From: Candidatus Levilactobacillus faecigallinarum | GTDB lineage: Bacteria > Bacillota > Bacilli > Lactobacillales > Lactobacillaceae | Assembly: GCA_019113985.1 (NCBI GenBank) | Contig: DXGJ01000023.1 | Span: 20,617-84,616 of the forward strand | Reading direction: 5' to 3' | DNA: 64,000 nt | In this document: piece after piece, positions 36,515 through 45,346 of the stretch | Position numbering within the stretch: position 1 is the first letter of the stretch | Layout: every line of letters begins with the position of its first letter | Made by a program: the position numbers and the translations under genes | Notes under the pieces: model-generated | Seen by the model: the letters and a program-made list of their open reading frames with translations, nothing else | The model's database searches: none | Told to the model about the DNA's origin: nothing

Positions 36515-38569
36515 TTATTTCAGGGCCTCAAAAGCTGACATCAACGTTTCGGCGTCAGACTGACGAATATAAACTGGAAGTTTATCAATTGGCGTTTGTG
36601 CATTGATGGTTTGACCACCCGGTAATACCGCACCAGTCATCGCATCAACCCAACTATTTCCAGCAGGCAAATAAACTTGTCGCTGAACCGATTTTTCATG
36701 TAACACAGGGGCTACCAGAATTGCATCACCAAACAGGAATTCATCTTCAACCGTCCAAGCGGTTTCATCATGACTGTAGTTATAAAATAGTGGGCGGATC
36801 ACCGGCGTTCCCTTTTCATGTGCTGCTTGCATTTGAACCCGAATATAGTCTTTTAGGTTTTCTCGCAGGACCATGTATTTCTTCATAATCGCATACGTTT
36901 GTTCCCCATACGCCCATGGTTCAGTCGGTCCACCCGATGGCATCTTGCCGCCACCCGTTTGACTGAGTGGTACTGTATGTGGCTCACGATCACCGTGCAT
37001 CCGCATAACCGGACAAAATGTTGCAAATTCAAACCAGCGCGTTACTAATTCTCGGAAATCTTCGTTATCATCAACACCACCATGAAACCCGCCAATATCA
37101 GTCGTCCACCAAGGAATACCAGCAATTCCCATGTTTAGTCCAATTGCCAATTGATTTCGAAGTGACTGAAAACTTGAATCAATATCACCAGACCATACTA
37201 ATGCACCGTACTTTTGGCTGCCCGCCCAAGCACACCGGACGAGGTTGATGACATCCTGCTTCCCACTTTCCTTCTGCCCATCGTAAATGGCTTTGGCATA
37301 ACCAACTGGATAAGTATTACCAACTTGGAGATTACTACCATTGGTATAACGATAGTTGTCAAAATCGTAGACCGTGTATTCTGGCTCGGCTTCATCTAAC
37401 CAGAATAGGTCAACTCCTTTATCCTGATAATTTTTCTTCAGTAATTGCCAAATATATTTCTGCGCGTCTGGATTGGTAAAATCAACAAACCCATTATTTC
37501 CCAGGAAATTCATCGTAATGGGTACACCTCGCTCGGTTTGAACTAAGTAACCCTTTTCTTGCATTTCTTGATAATGTGAACTGGTCTCATCAATCGTTGG
37601 CCAAACCGATACCATCAGTTTGATGCCCATACCATGAAGCTCTTTAATCATCTGTTCTGGATTTGGCCAGTACTCTTTATCAAACGTGAACTCACCAGAC
37701 CTCGGCCAATGGAAGTAGTCAATCACGATAACGCTAATTGGCAGGTGCCGGCGTTTGAATTCCCGGGCGGCTTCCAGCAATTCTGTTTGCGTTCGATACC
37801 GTAATTTACATTGCCAATACCCCATGGCAAAATCTGGCATCATGGGTACTTTCCCGGTCACAGCGGCATATTGTTCCTCAATATCACTTGGCTGATCACC
37901 ACATGTTACCCAATAATCCAGCTCTTTCGTCGACAGTGCATGCCATTCCGTCACGTTCTTAGCGAAATCAACATCGCCAATAGCTGGGTTGTTCCAAAGC
38001 AGACCATAGCCTTTATTCGAGAGGACAAAGGGCACACTAGCTTGTGAGTTACGATGAGCTAGTTCTAGTTTGGCATTCTTCAAATTTAAGAAATCCTGTT
38101 GGTACTGGCCCATCCCAAACAACTTCTCATGAGGGTCGGATTCAAATCTCGCCTTAAGTTCAAAATCGCCACCCATTATTGGCCTGAATTCTCGCGAGTC
38201 AATGTTCAAGGCACTATTGAAGTGCTCAACGGTTTCTTTATCAATCCCCGCAGACATATCGCTAATCCGATTCCGCTGATATCCCTTCAAGAGTAATTCA
38301 CCATTTTGATTATAAAAACTAAGATTCTTGAAAGCATCAATTTTGGCAGTTAACTTCCCATTAGTGATTGTGCCCTTGCGTTGCCCTTCATCTACTGCCA
38401 CAACCGCTTGCTGTGTCGCCACGGGTTCGCTTAAAGCATTGTTTCGTCCGGTGTATGCCGCATACTTGCTACTTCTGACCCGAAAACTGTTTTCCCCCCA
38501 GGGTCTAACTTCTAACAGTTCATGCCCATTTCTCAAATACAAGCAATTATTATCTTCATAAATCATCAT
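36515..38569 (-). CDS. GH31 glycosidase, probably alpha-xylosidase or alpha-glucosidase
   Basis: 684 residues, cytoplasmic. An N-terminal beta-sandwich is followed by the barrel. Nucleophile Asp392 in LFWLDEAEPEY, acid/base Asp462 in WSGDIDSSF, and the substrate-side IDYFHW and WWTTDIGGFHGG motifs. The overall style fits GH31 alpha-xylosidases (YicI-like) more than maltose enzymes, but this cannot be settled by eye. The ATG at 38569 follows AAAAAGGAG; the GTG two codons before it overlaps that site. First gene of the operon, divergent from an AraC regulator. Confidence 0.88.
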   Translation of the reverse strand: MMIYEDNNCLYLRNGHELLEVRPWGENSFRVRSSKYAAYTGRNNALSEPVATQQAVVAVDEGQRKGTITNGKLTAKIDAFKNLSFYNQNGELLLKGYQRNRISDMSAGIDKETVEHFNSALNIDSREFRPIMGGDFELKARFESDPHEKLFGMGQYQQDFLNLKNAKLELAHRNSQASVPFVLSNKGYGLLWNNPAIGDVDFAKNVTEWHALSTKELDYWVTCGDQPSDIEEQYAAVTGKVPMMPDFAMGYWQCKLRYRTQTELLEAAREFKRRHLPISVIVIDYFHWPRSGEFTFDKEYWPNPEQMIKELHGMGIKLMVSVWPTIDETSSHYQEMQEKGYLVQTERGVPITMNFLGNNGFVDFTNPDAQKYIWQLLKKNYQDKGVDLFWLDEAEPEYTVYDFDNYRYTNGSNLQVGNTYPVGYAKAIYDGQKESGKQDVINLVRCAWAGSQKYGALVWSGDIDSSFQSLRNQLAIGLNMGIAGIPWWTTDIGGFHGGVDDNEDFRELVTRWFEFATFCPVMRMHGDREPHTVPLSQTGGGKMPSGGPTEPWAYGEQTYAIMKKYMVLRENLKDYIRVQMQAAHEKGTPVIRPLFYNYSHDETAWTVEDEFLFGDAILVAPVLHEKSVQRQVYLPAGNSWVDAMTGAVLPGGQTINAQTPIDKLPVYIRQSDAETLMSAFEALK

Positions 38570-38587
38570 GCTCACTCCTTTTTTTAT

Positions 38588-38727
38588 ATACCTACGAATA
38601 CCTTTATCGGCGATCCGTCCAGACTGCAGGTAAGCGCTTACAACTATTAATACTAACGCTTTACAGGCCTTCCAGAAACTAATAAAATGAGCATAAAGGT
38701 ATCCATATTAAAAGTGGGGGTATCCAT
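38588..38727. promoter_or_regulatory. Divergent control region: cre, AraC promoter and GGTAT repeats
   Basis: On the plus strand TTTACA (38660-38665), 17 bp, TAAAAT (38683-38688) is the promoter of the AraC gene. GGTAAGCGCTTACA (38629-38642) is a one-mismatch cre between the divergent genes. The 9-bp direct repeat GGTATCCAT occurs at 38698-38706 and 38719-38727, exactly 21 bp apart. On the other strand GGTAT also occurs twice (38588-38592 and 38598-38602), close ahead of GH31. The 21-bp period fits an AraC protein reading two successive major grooves. Confidence 0.6.
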
Positions 38728-38728
38728 T

Positions 38729-39610
38729 ATGAATGAAAAAGTATACAAATTTTTATTATACGAACCCGTTACATTTTTTAAGGCCGGCCAGTACTTTGCT
38801 GATGCTGGTTGGCGCCACAAAGACATCACAAATGATGGCGATTATGAACTATTTATTATGCTATCCGGAAACGCTTTTATTCAGATTGGTGACGTCAAGT
38901 ACGCCTTATCCGAACATGATTGTCTCCTCATTCCACCGCATATTCGGCACATTGGTTATCAAGGTTCTTCGAACGGGACAGTCTACTACTGGATGCACTT
39001 CTTCCCTAGTGGTACAGTCACAACCGCCTACACCGTTAACTTAGCGGGAAAAGCTGCTGAAATTACACTACCTCAGAAATTTAAGCCAACGAATTTTGAA
39101 CGGTTAGCACTTCTCATTCGTCAGCTACTCGATAGTGCTAATGATAAAAATTCATCAGCATTGGCAACGAACTACTTTATTTCAAGCATTCTGATTGAGT
39201 TGTCCCATCAGTTTATTATGACTACTCGACCTACTTCCAAGTCCTCCAGTCGATTTGAACTGATAAAGAATTGGATTCGAATCCATAGCCACGAAAACTT
39301 AACAGTTGCCCGAACCGCAGCTGAGTTTCAAATGACACCCGTCTATCTGACGCAGTTATTCAAAACGTACGAGGGAATAACGACTATTCACTTTATTAAT
39401 TCAATCAAAATCAATCAAGCTCAGGAACTATTGTTAACTACGGATAAATCAGTAAAAACTGTCGCACTCGAACTAGGTTTTCGTAACGAGAAGTACTTTC
39501 TCCGAGTCTTTAAAAATATGACGTCATTGACGCCTACCCAGTTCAGAAACTCCTATGCGAAAACCTACCTCAATAACAGTGAAGTTGATCCAAGCATTCC
39601 TAAGCCTTAA
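38729..39610 (+). CDS. AraC-family regulator with cupin domain, divergent from the GH31 operon
   Basis: 293 residues. Cupin-type sensor first (LSEHDCLLIPPHIRHIGYQ, YYWMHFFPSG), then the AraC double helix-turn-helix (NLTVARTAAEFQMTPVYLTQLFKTYEG and VALELGFRNEKYFLRVFKN). The ATG at 38729 follows a GGGGG ribosome binding site. The C-terminal tail NNSEVDPSIPKP recurs in the next AraC protein (NNPHVDPQIPIP), showing the two are paralogues. It probably activates the GH31-GPH-GH127 operon. Confidence 0.87.
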   Translation: MNEKVYKFLLYEPVTFFKAGQYFADAGWRHKDITNDGDYELFIMLSGNAFIQIGDVKYALSEHDCLLIPPHIRHIGYQGSSNGTVYYWMHFFPSGTVTTAYTVNLAGKAAEITLPQKFKPTNFERLALLIRQLLDSANDKNSSALATNYFISSILIELSHQFIMTTRPTSKSSSRFELIKNWIRIHSHENLTVARTAAEFQMTPVYLTQLFKTYEGITTIHFINSIKINQAQELLLTTDKSVKTVALELGFRNEKYFLRVFKNMTSLTPTQFRNSYAKTYLNNSEVDPSIPKP

Positions 39611-40101
39611 ACTCTCAATTGCTGGCCAGTGAGAAGTCCTGAAATCAGTCGAATTTGCAATGTACTGCTAAATCCATCTGTAACGGTTGACGCTTTAGCG
39701 AGATACTCAGCTGCTACTCATTTCTAACAACTGATTACATTGAGATGAATTCTGTATTCTGCCTAAGCTTATAAGTAAGACCCCCAATTTAAAACGACGA
39801 GTAACCTTTATCACCGGTAATACAAACACGCACGTCAACCATCAAAATATAGACTCAATGGCTTTTAATTCTTGTTTATGGCTTTTATAGTAAGCGTTTC
39901 CAGATACGGATAAAAGGTCTATAATAGCAAAAGAAGTGTTGATATCCGACTATTTCTGTTTCTGATATTGTATTATTCAGAATTTTTCAAAGCTTACATA
40001 GTAGTTATTGTATATTTAGTGTTCATATCCGACCTGTCAAATCCAACTTAACAATCGATTATAGGGTGTCATTTTCCGACATCAGATTGGAGGCATACCG
40101 T
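39611..40101 (+). promoter_or_regulatory. 491-bp gap with promoter and 16-bp direct repeat before the second AraC gene
   Basis: Promoter TTTCCA (39897-39902), 17 bp, TATAAT (39920-39925), with a weak cre-like AGTAAGCGTTTCCA over the -35. Downstream, AGTGTT(G/C)ATATCCGAC occurs twice, at 39935-39950 and 40018-40033, inside the long leader. No terminator for the first AraC gene and no open frame is seen in 39611-39890. Confidence 0.6.
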
Positions 40102-41052
40102 ATGCTATTTACGACTTTTTCGGTCGAAAAATCCTTGCTGTACTATAAAGGTGGCGAGTTCTCCGCTCATAATTCTTGGTGTCACCGTCGCATGTTCCAT
40201 AAGGGGGACTACGAGCTCATTTTATGTCTTAAAGGGCCTATTTACCTGCAAGTTGGCGATAAGCAGCTCACCCTGCAGGCTAACGAGATTGCAATCATCC
40301 CCCCTTTCACGCAAATGTTTGGTTACCGTGACTCAACATCCCCGGTAGATTTTTACTGGCTCCACTTCTTCTCACAAACAAAAGAAAGTATTTTCGAAGC
40401 GGACGAGGCCGCCATGTTATCGGAAATTAAAACCAATAAGAATTCGAAACATCGACTATCGCTTCCCCTCCACTTTGAATTGCGGGACTACGAAGGCGCC
40501 ACCATCCTAATCCACCAGATTCTTTCGATTCATAATGAACTTTCATCCATTGAAGAACGCGATTATTTGGTCTCCGCGTTGCTGATCCAACTCTACAAGT
40601 CCTACTTCAACCGACTAGACGTTCAAGGCAATAGTTCTAAAATTGACGATATGAAAGAATGGATCCGTGCAAATATGGCAAGTGACCTGACCGTCGCCAA
40701 AATTGCCACGAACATGCATCTAAACGTGGATTACCTAACTCGTCTCTTCAAAAAGTGTACCGGGATGACAACCCTACAGTACCTAAATCATGTTAAAATT
40801 GAAGTCGCTATTCTCCTTTTAATTCGAACCGAGATGCCCATCAAACAGGTGGCCGATGCTGCCTATTTCAACGACCCTAAGGTCTTCATGCACCGCTTCA
40901 AAAGTTCAACCGGGCTCTCTCCCAGCGAATACCGGAAAGCCTACAACCTAATTCATCTTAATAATCCCCACGTTGACCCTCAGATTCCCATTCCAAAAAG
41001 AATTGCGGACTCTATTGATTACATTCCTGAAAATGGCAACGTCCCTGAGTAA
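40102..41052 (+). CDS. AraC-family regulator with cupin domain (second, tandem)
   Basis: 316 residues. Sensor half with LQANEIAIIPPFTQMFGYR and FYWLHFF; DNA-binding half with DLTVAKIATNMHLNVDYLTRLFKKCTG and VADAAYFNDPKVFMHRFKSSTG. The ATG at 40102 follows GGAGG at 8 bp; a start twelve codons upstream has no such site. Paralogue of the preceding AraC gene. Its own target is not obvious: it may act on the GH31 operon, on itself through the leader repeats, or on distant genes. Confidence 0.86.
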   Translation: MLFTTFSVEKSLLYYKGGEFSAHNSWCHRRMFHKGDYELILCLKGPIYLQVGDKQLTLQANEIAIIPPFTQMFGYRDSTSPVDFYWLHFFSQTKESIFEADEAAMLSEIKTNKNSKHRLSLPLHFELRDYEGATILIHQILSIHNELSSIEERDYLVSALLIQLYKSYFNRLDVQGNSSKIDDMKEWIRANMASDLTVAKIATNMHLNVDYLTRLFKKCTGMTTLQYLNHVKIEVAILLLIRTEMPIKQVADAAYFNDPKVFMHRFKSSTGLSPSEYRKAYNLIHLNNPHVDPQIPIPKRIADSIDYIPENGNVPE

Positions 41053-41123
41053 CTTAAAAACTGCTGGCTAACATATCCTTAATCTTCCCATAATTCGTTA
41101 TAGCCACTAATACCAAACAAAAC

Positions 41124-41169
41124 GAAAGAACGACCGGTGCCCTACACTTGAGTATCGGTCGTTCTTTCA
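41124..41169 (+). terminator. Terminator of the second AraC gene
   Basis: GAAAGAACGACCGGT arm and complement with a 15-base loop. The tail is short in T, but the stem is long. Confidence 0.75.
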
Positions 41170-41206
41170 TTCTGACGCCTCAGTTCTTTTCCCCGCGCAT
41201 GAATGC

Positions 41207-41212
41207 TATAAT
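41207..41212 (+). promoter_or_regulatory. Extended -10 promoter of pepD
   Basis: TGCTATAAT, an extended -10 box with TATAAT at 41207-41212 and a weak -35 (TTCTTT), 35 bp before the start codon. Confidence 0.6.
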
Positions 41213-41246
41213 GTTGATTAAATGAACAAAGGAGTGTCGATAGTCT

Positions 41247-42653
41247 ATGACTAAGAGAATTAAAGGTTCATGTACCACGATTTTAGTGGGGAAAAAGGCC
41301 TCCATCGACGGATCCACGATTATTTCGCGTAACGACGACGGACACGAAGCCCTCGACCCTGAACGGTTTGTGGTGGTTAATCCCGACGAACAACCCCGCG
41401 ATTATCAATCCGTTATCAGCAAGGTGCAAATCAAGCTGCCTGATAACCCCTTGCGCTACACTTCAATTCCAAACTCAATCCTGACCAACGGTATCTGGCC
41501 AGCTGCTGGCATCAACAGTGAAAACATTGCGATGTCCGCAACCGAAACCATTACCACCAACTCCCGCGTCCTGGGCATCGACCCCTACGTCGACGGCGGG
41601 ATTGGCGAAGAAGACCTGGTCACCTTGGTCCTGCCTTACATCCACAGTGCTAAGGAAGGGGTTCAACGCCTGGGCGCCCTGCTCGAAGAGTTCGGAACCT
41701 ATGAACCCAATGGCATCGCCTTCTCTGACAATGACGAAATCTGGTGGTTAGAAACCATCGGTGGCCATCACTGGGCCGCTAAGCGGATTCCGGATGACGC
41801 CTACGTGGTTGCCCCCAATCGGATGAACATCGACGATTTCGACTTTAACGCCGCCGACACCCTGAGTTCCACTGACCTGGAAGACCTGATTGCCACCTAC
41901 AGCCTGAACCCAGACTTCGACCAAGTAAACCTGCGTCACATCTTCGGGAGTGCCACCATTAAGGACACGGTCTACAACAACCCCCGTGCCTGGTTCGGCC
42001 AGAAATACTTCAACCCCGAAATCGAACACGACCCCATGGAACAGGACTTACCATTCATTTGCCACGCCAACCGCAAGATTTCCATCGAAGACGTGAAGTT
42101 TGTCCTGAGTTCTCACTTCGAAAACACCAAATACGATGTCTACGGCAGTGGCTCTGAAGCCGACAAGACCGTTTTCCGGCCAATCGGGATCAACCGGAAC
42201 CACGACGTCCACATCCTGCAGATTCGCAACAACGTCCCGAAGGAAATCGCCGGGATCCACTGGATGGCCTTCGGTGCCAACACCTTCAACACGGTGGTGC
42301 CTTTCTACGCCAACGTCAACGATACGCCGGCCGTTTACAAAGATGCCGATGGCGAATTCAACTTGAACCACATGTACTGGTTGAGCTGCACCACCGCCCT
42401 CTTGGGTGACACGGACTACGACCTGTACGTTGACCTGCGGAACACCTTCGCCTTGGAAGCCATGGGCTCTTACCGCAAGATTCAAAACGATACCGATGCT
42501 GCGCTGGCCGACCAGACCGACGTTACGGCTTACTTACAAGCCGCTAACGACAAACTGGCCAACGATTCCTTCAAGCGCCAGACCAAGCTCTTGGGTGACA
42601 TGGTCATCACGGGCTCCGAGCACATGAAGTTACGCTACAACTTGAACGACTAA
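41247..42653 (+). CDS. pepD: C69-family dipeptidase
   Basis: 468 residues. An N-terminal-nucleophile (Ntn) hydrolase that cuts dipeptides in the cytosol. The expected nucleophile Cys9 appears in [19 protein letters not shown] after a short propeptide that is removed to free it, and the ISRNDDGH segment follows as in lactobacillus PepD enzymes. Usual family length. Monocistronic with its own promoter and a shared terminator. Confidence 0.9.
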   Translation: MTKRIKGSCTTILVGKKASIDGSTIISRNDDGHEALDPERFVVVNPDEQPRDYQSVISKVQIKLPDNPLRYTSIPNSILTNGIWPAAGINSENIAMSATETITTNSRVLGIDPYVDGGIGEEDLVTLVLPYIHSAKEGVQRLGALLEEFGTYEPNGIAFSDNDEIWWLETIGGHHWAAKRIPDDAYVVAPNRMNIDDFDFNAADTLSSTDLEDLIATYSLNPDFDQVNLRHIFGSATIKDTVYNNPRAWFGQKYFNPEIEHDPMEQDLPFICHANRKISIEDVKFVLSSHFENTKYDVYGSGSEADKTVFRPIGINRNHDVHILQIRNNVPKEIAGIHWMAFGANTFNTVVPFYANVNDTPAVYKDADGEFNLNHMYWLSCTTALLGDTDYDLYVDLRNTFALEAMGSYRKIQNDTDAALADQTDVTAYLQAANDKLANDSFKRQTKLLGDMVITGSEHMKLRYNLND

Positions 42654-42666
42654 TTTAGAAATAACT

Positions 42667-42701
42667 AAAAACCGCCACGACGTTTGCCGTGACGGTTTTT
42701 A
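42667..42701. terminator. Bidirectional terminator between pepD and the CPBP gene
   Basis: AAAACCGCCACG/CGTGACGGTTTT arms with A/T runs on both sides. Confidence 0.8.
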
Positions 42702-42714
42702 CTTACGATGAATT

Positions 42715-43389
42715 TCAATGTAGTGTGACGAACGCCGTTGCCAGCACTCCCATCAAGTTGTTCAACATGTGGAGACTCCAGGTAAAGGCAATATTCTCCC
42801 CGTTCAGGACGTAAGCGGCGGTGAAAATGATGCCTAAGGGGACGTACGAGATGATGTCCTGCGGCGCATTGACGTGAATCAGGACGAACGCACACCCGGA
42901 AATCGTGATGGCCAACCAGCGCGGAATCACCTGTGATAGGTCACTTAACAGGACCCGCCGAAAGACGTTTTCCTCTAGAAGCGGCCCTAAAATCACCAGC
43001 AAAAGCGTCGTCGCCCACAACGGGGTCGCGTCAGCCATCTGGGTGATTCCTGCCTGGTTGCTGGTAGTCTTACCAACACCAACTAACAAATTAGCAAGCA
43101 GGTTACCGAACAGCAACGCCACAAACCATAACAGGACCCGACCACTTTTGCGCCAGGGATGGTCTTGAAAATAGTGAAAGTTCTGAAGTGTCGATCGCCC
43201 ATAAAACACCACCGCCACCAGAATCGGCACGGCGTACATACTGGCATTCAACGCAAAGTTACTGCTCCACGCCTTGGGCAACTGGGCCTCAATCACCCGC
43301 TGGGTTGGTGGAAAAATCATAAACACGACGTAGACCAGCAGCAATATCCCCGCTTTGAGCCCTTCTTGTCGCGATAATCGTTTGGTCAT
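42715..43389 (-). CDS. CPBP-family intramembrane metalloprotease (Abi/CAAX type)
   Basis: 224 residues, about six membrane helices. The three catalytic blocks are present: EENVFRRVLL (EExxxR), FVLIHVN (FxxxH) and a following small-residue helix (YVPLGIIFTAAYV). Members process prenylated proteins in eukaryotes; in lactobacilli they are often linked to bacteriocin immunity, but no bacteriocin gene is visible nearby. Ribosome binding site GAGGAGGGG. Confidence 0.87.
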   Translation of the reverse strand: MTKRLSRQEGLKAGILLLVYVVFMIFPPTQRVIEAQLPKAWSSNFALNASMYAVPILVAVVFYGRSTLQNFHYFQDHPWRKSGRVLLWFVALLFGNLLANLLVGVGKTTSNQAGITQMADATPLWATTLLLVILGPLLEENVFRRVLLSDLSQVIPRWLAITISGCAFVLIHVNAPQDIISYVPLGIIFTAAYVLNGENIAFTWSLHMLNNLMGVLATAFVTLH

Positions 43390-43442
43390 GGAACCCCTCC
43401 TCGCTTACAATAGCCTAACCCTACCATAATTTTAGCGTCAAA

Positions 43443-43479
43443 AATAGACTGTCTGGGTCGTTTCCAGACAGTCTATTTG
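43443..43479 (-). terminator. Terminator of the APA antiporter gene
   Basis: ATAGACTGTCTGG/CCAGACAGTCTAT hairpin with T-rich flank, 12 bp after the stop. Confidence 0.8.
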
Positions 43480-43490
43480 TTTAATCATCG

Positions 43491-44951
43491 TTAGATAACT
43501 AGCCGTCCCATCAGAACAAATACAATCGCTAATAACGCGCAGGTCATGATAGCAGACATCGAGAACCACTCCTTACGGGAGAGGTAGGTCTGGTCGCCGA
43601 CCTCGCGCCGCGCCATCATGTAGAGGATGGTCCCGGGAATGTAGGCGATCGAGCACAGAATCAGGTATTTGACCCCGGAGAAGTAAATGGCGGTACTCTC
43701 AAACGTCAAGGCCATTAACCCCACGGCCAACTGAACCGCGTTGCCCTTTTCCTTAAGGTGCTGGAATGAGTACTTGATTTGGTAAGCGGCCACCAGGATG
43801 TAGCAGATGGTCACGGCCACCGTACACATCGAGTAGGCAATCTGGTAAGCCCGGTCGGTCACCAAGAGCGACAGCAGGAAGAACTGAATCAAGACGCTAC
43901 TGAGCACCAGCGAGAACGTGGCAGTTCCATACTTGTTGGCCTTCCCAAAGGCCTTGGGCAACAAATGCCGTTGGGCCATCAAGCGCGTGGTCTCGGCGGG
44001 CAACATGGTCCAGGACAGCCAGGACCCCAGCGTGGAGATGATCAACCCTAAGCTAATCAGAGCACCGCCCCACGGCCCGACCATTTCCCGGAAAATGTAG
44101 ACCATTGCGGGTTGTTGAATCGTGGCTAAGGCGCTGCGGCTCAGGTAACCATATGGCAACAGCGACGCCAACATGTAGATGCCCAGGATACAGAACAGGC
44201 CAATTAACGTGGCCTTTCCGGCGTCGGACTTTTTCTTGGCCCGTGACGATAACATGGTTGCCCCTTCGATACCGACGAAGACCCACATCATGATGATGAA
44301 GCACCGTTTGATCTGAGCGGCAATCGAGCCGGTCCCGTTGAGATTATCGCCCACGTTGTACCAGAAGTGGGCAGTGAAGACCTGTCCCTTGAACAGGAGA
44401 ATCGCAATCACAATAAAAGCAAATAACGGTATCAACTTACAAATGGTAATCATCGAGTTGAGCACCGCGGCACTTTCGATTCCGTGGTTGACCAACAGCG
44501 TCAGAAGCCAGAGCACGACACTAGCGAAGATGACCGAGGGCAACTTATTGCTTCCGTTAAAAATCGGGAAGAAGTACCCCATTGCGTTCATCATCACCGT
44601 CGCAAACGCTACGGTCCCCATCCACGCGGAGATCCAGTACCCCCAGCCGCTAATGAAACCAGTATACTTGCCGAACCCCTCTTCGGCATAAGAGAAGATG
44701 CCGTCCAGGTCGGGCCGTTTCATCACCAAGTTATTCAGCGATAGCGCCAACATCAACGTCCCAAAGCCGACCAATCCCCAAGCAATCAGCGCCGGTCCGG
44801 GTGAAGCCGCAATCGCGAGGTCGGAGGCCAGGGCGAAGATGCCGCCTCCCACACAGGAGGTAATCACGGTGGAGATCAGAGCGGTCAGGCCTAGCCCGTG
44901 AGACATGGCTGGGTCGGGGGTAGCTGATTCTGCTGCATTGAGCGTTTTCAT
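43491..44951 (-). CDS. APA-family amino acid antiporter (arginine/ornithine or polyamine type)
   Basis: 486 residues, about 12-13 helices. The opening segment (ISTVITSCVGGGIFALASDLA) and GIFSYAEEGFGKYTGFISGWGYWISAW place it in the basic amino acid/polyamine antiporter family (ArcD/TyrP/AguD-like), which swaps a precursor amino acid for its product. No decarboxylase or deiminase gene is adjacent, so the substrate is open. The upstream gap contains five TATGCAAA-type motifs. Ribosome binding site GAAAGGAT. Confidence 0.83.
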   Translation of the reverse strand: MKTLNAAESATPDPAMSHGLGLTALISTVITSCVGGGIFALASDLAIAASPGPALIAWGLVGFGTLMLALSLNNLVMKRPDLDGIFSYAEEGFGKYTGFISGWGYWISAWMGTVAFATVMMNAMGYFFPIFNGSNKLPSVIFASVVLWLLTLLVNHGIESAAVLNSMITICKLIPLFAFIVIAILLFKGQVFTAHFWYNVGDNLNGTGSIAAQIKRCFIIMMWVFVGIEGATMLSSRAKKKSDAGKATLIGLFCILGIYMLASLLPYGYLSRSALATIQQPAMVYIFREMVGPWGGALISLGLIISTLGSWLSWTMLPAETTRLMAQRHLLPKAFGKANKYGTATFSLVLSSVLIQFFLLSLLVTDRAYQIAYSMCTVAVTICYILVAAYQIKYSFQHLKEKGNAVQLAVGLMALTFESTAIYFSGVKYLILCSIAYIPGTILYMMARREVGDQTYLSRKEWFSMSAIMTCALLAIVFVLMGRLVI

Positions 44952-45059
44952 GATTTAAAGGATCCTTTCAGATAGCCGTCGGGTTGCTAAGGGGTCAACG
45001 TCATTGAAACCAACTCCGTTAAACGCCCCTACAATTTCGTCGAAAGTTGCTTACTTTTC

Positions 45060-45282
45060 GTAAAGCGCTTTCATTATCGTATAAAAATTAACGCCCATTT
45101 ATGCAAGGCTTCGTTAGCTATTATGCCAGAAAAAATACATTCTGAACACCTGTATATGCAAATTAATTGTGAAACTTTTTGCATTAAAACGGGCCGCCAT
45201 TGATTTGATTCACCCATTATCACCTGTTTGCATAAATATAACAAAACGGTTTCAAAACAGCTTATTTTATGCAAAATCAATT
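45060..45282. promoter_or_regulatory. Motif array upstream of the antiporter: five TATGCAAA-like boxes and a cre-like site
   Basis: The gap 44952-45329 holds no gene. TATGCAAA or its complement occurs around 45098-45106, 45153-45167, 45176-45189, 45227-45240 and 45265-45282, several times followed by an A/T stretch as in ARG-box half-sites. GTAAAGCGCTTTCA at 45060-45073 is cre-like with two mismatches. Confidence 0.5.
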
Positions 45283-45312
45283 AAAAGCTTCCAAGGACGC
45301 TTTGGCGCGAAT

Positions 45313-45346
45313 AAAAAATGACGCAGCGATTATGTCGTTGCGTCAC
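45313..45346 (-). terminator. Terminator of the tyrosine phosphatase gene
   Basis: TGACGCAACGAC/TCGCTGCGTCA hairpin with T run on the minus strand. It starts inside the last codons of the gene. Confidence 0.8.

Noticed and set aside
42715..43389. CPBP protease as a bacteriocin immunity gene
   Set aside because: No double-glycine leader peptide, bacteriocin transporter or two-component system is visible nearby, so only the family call is kept.
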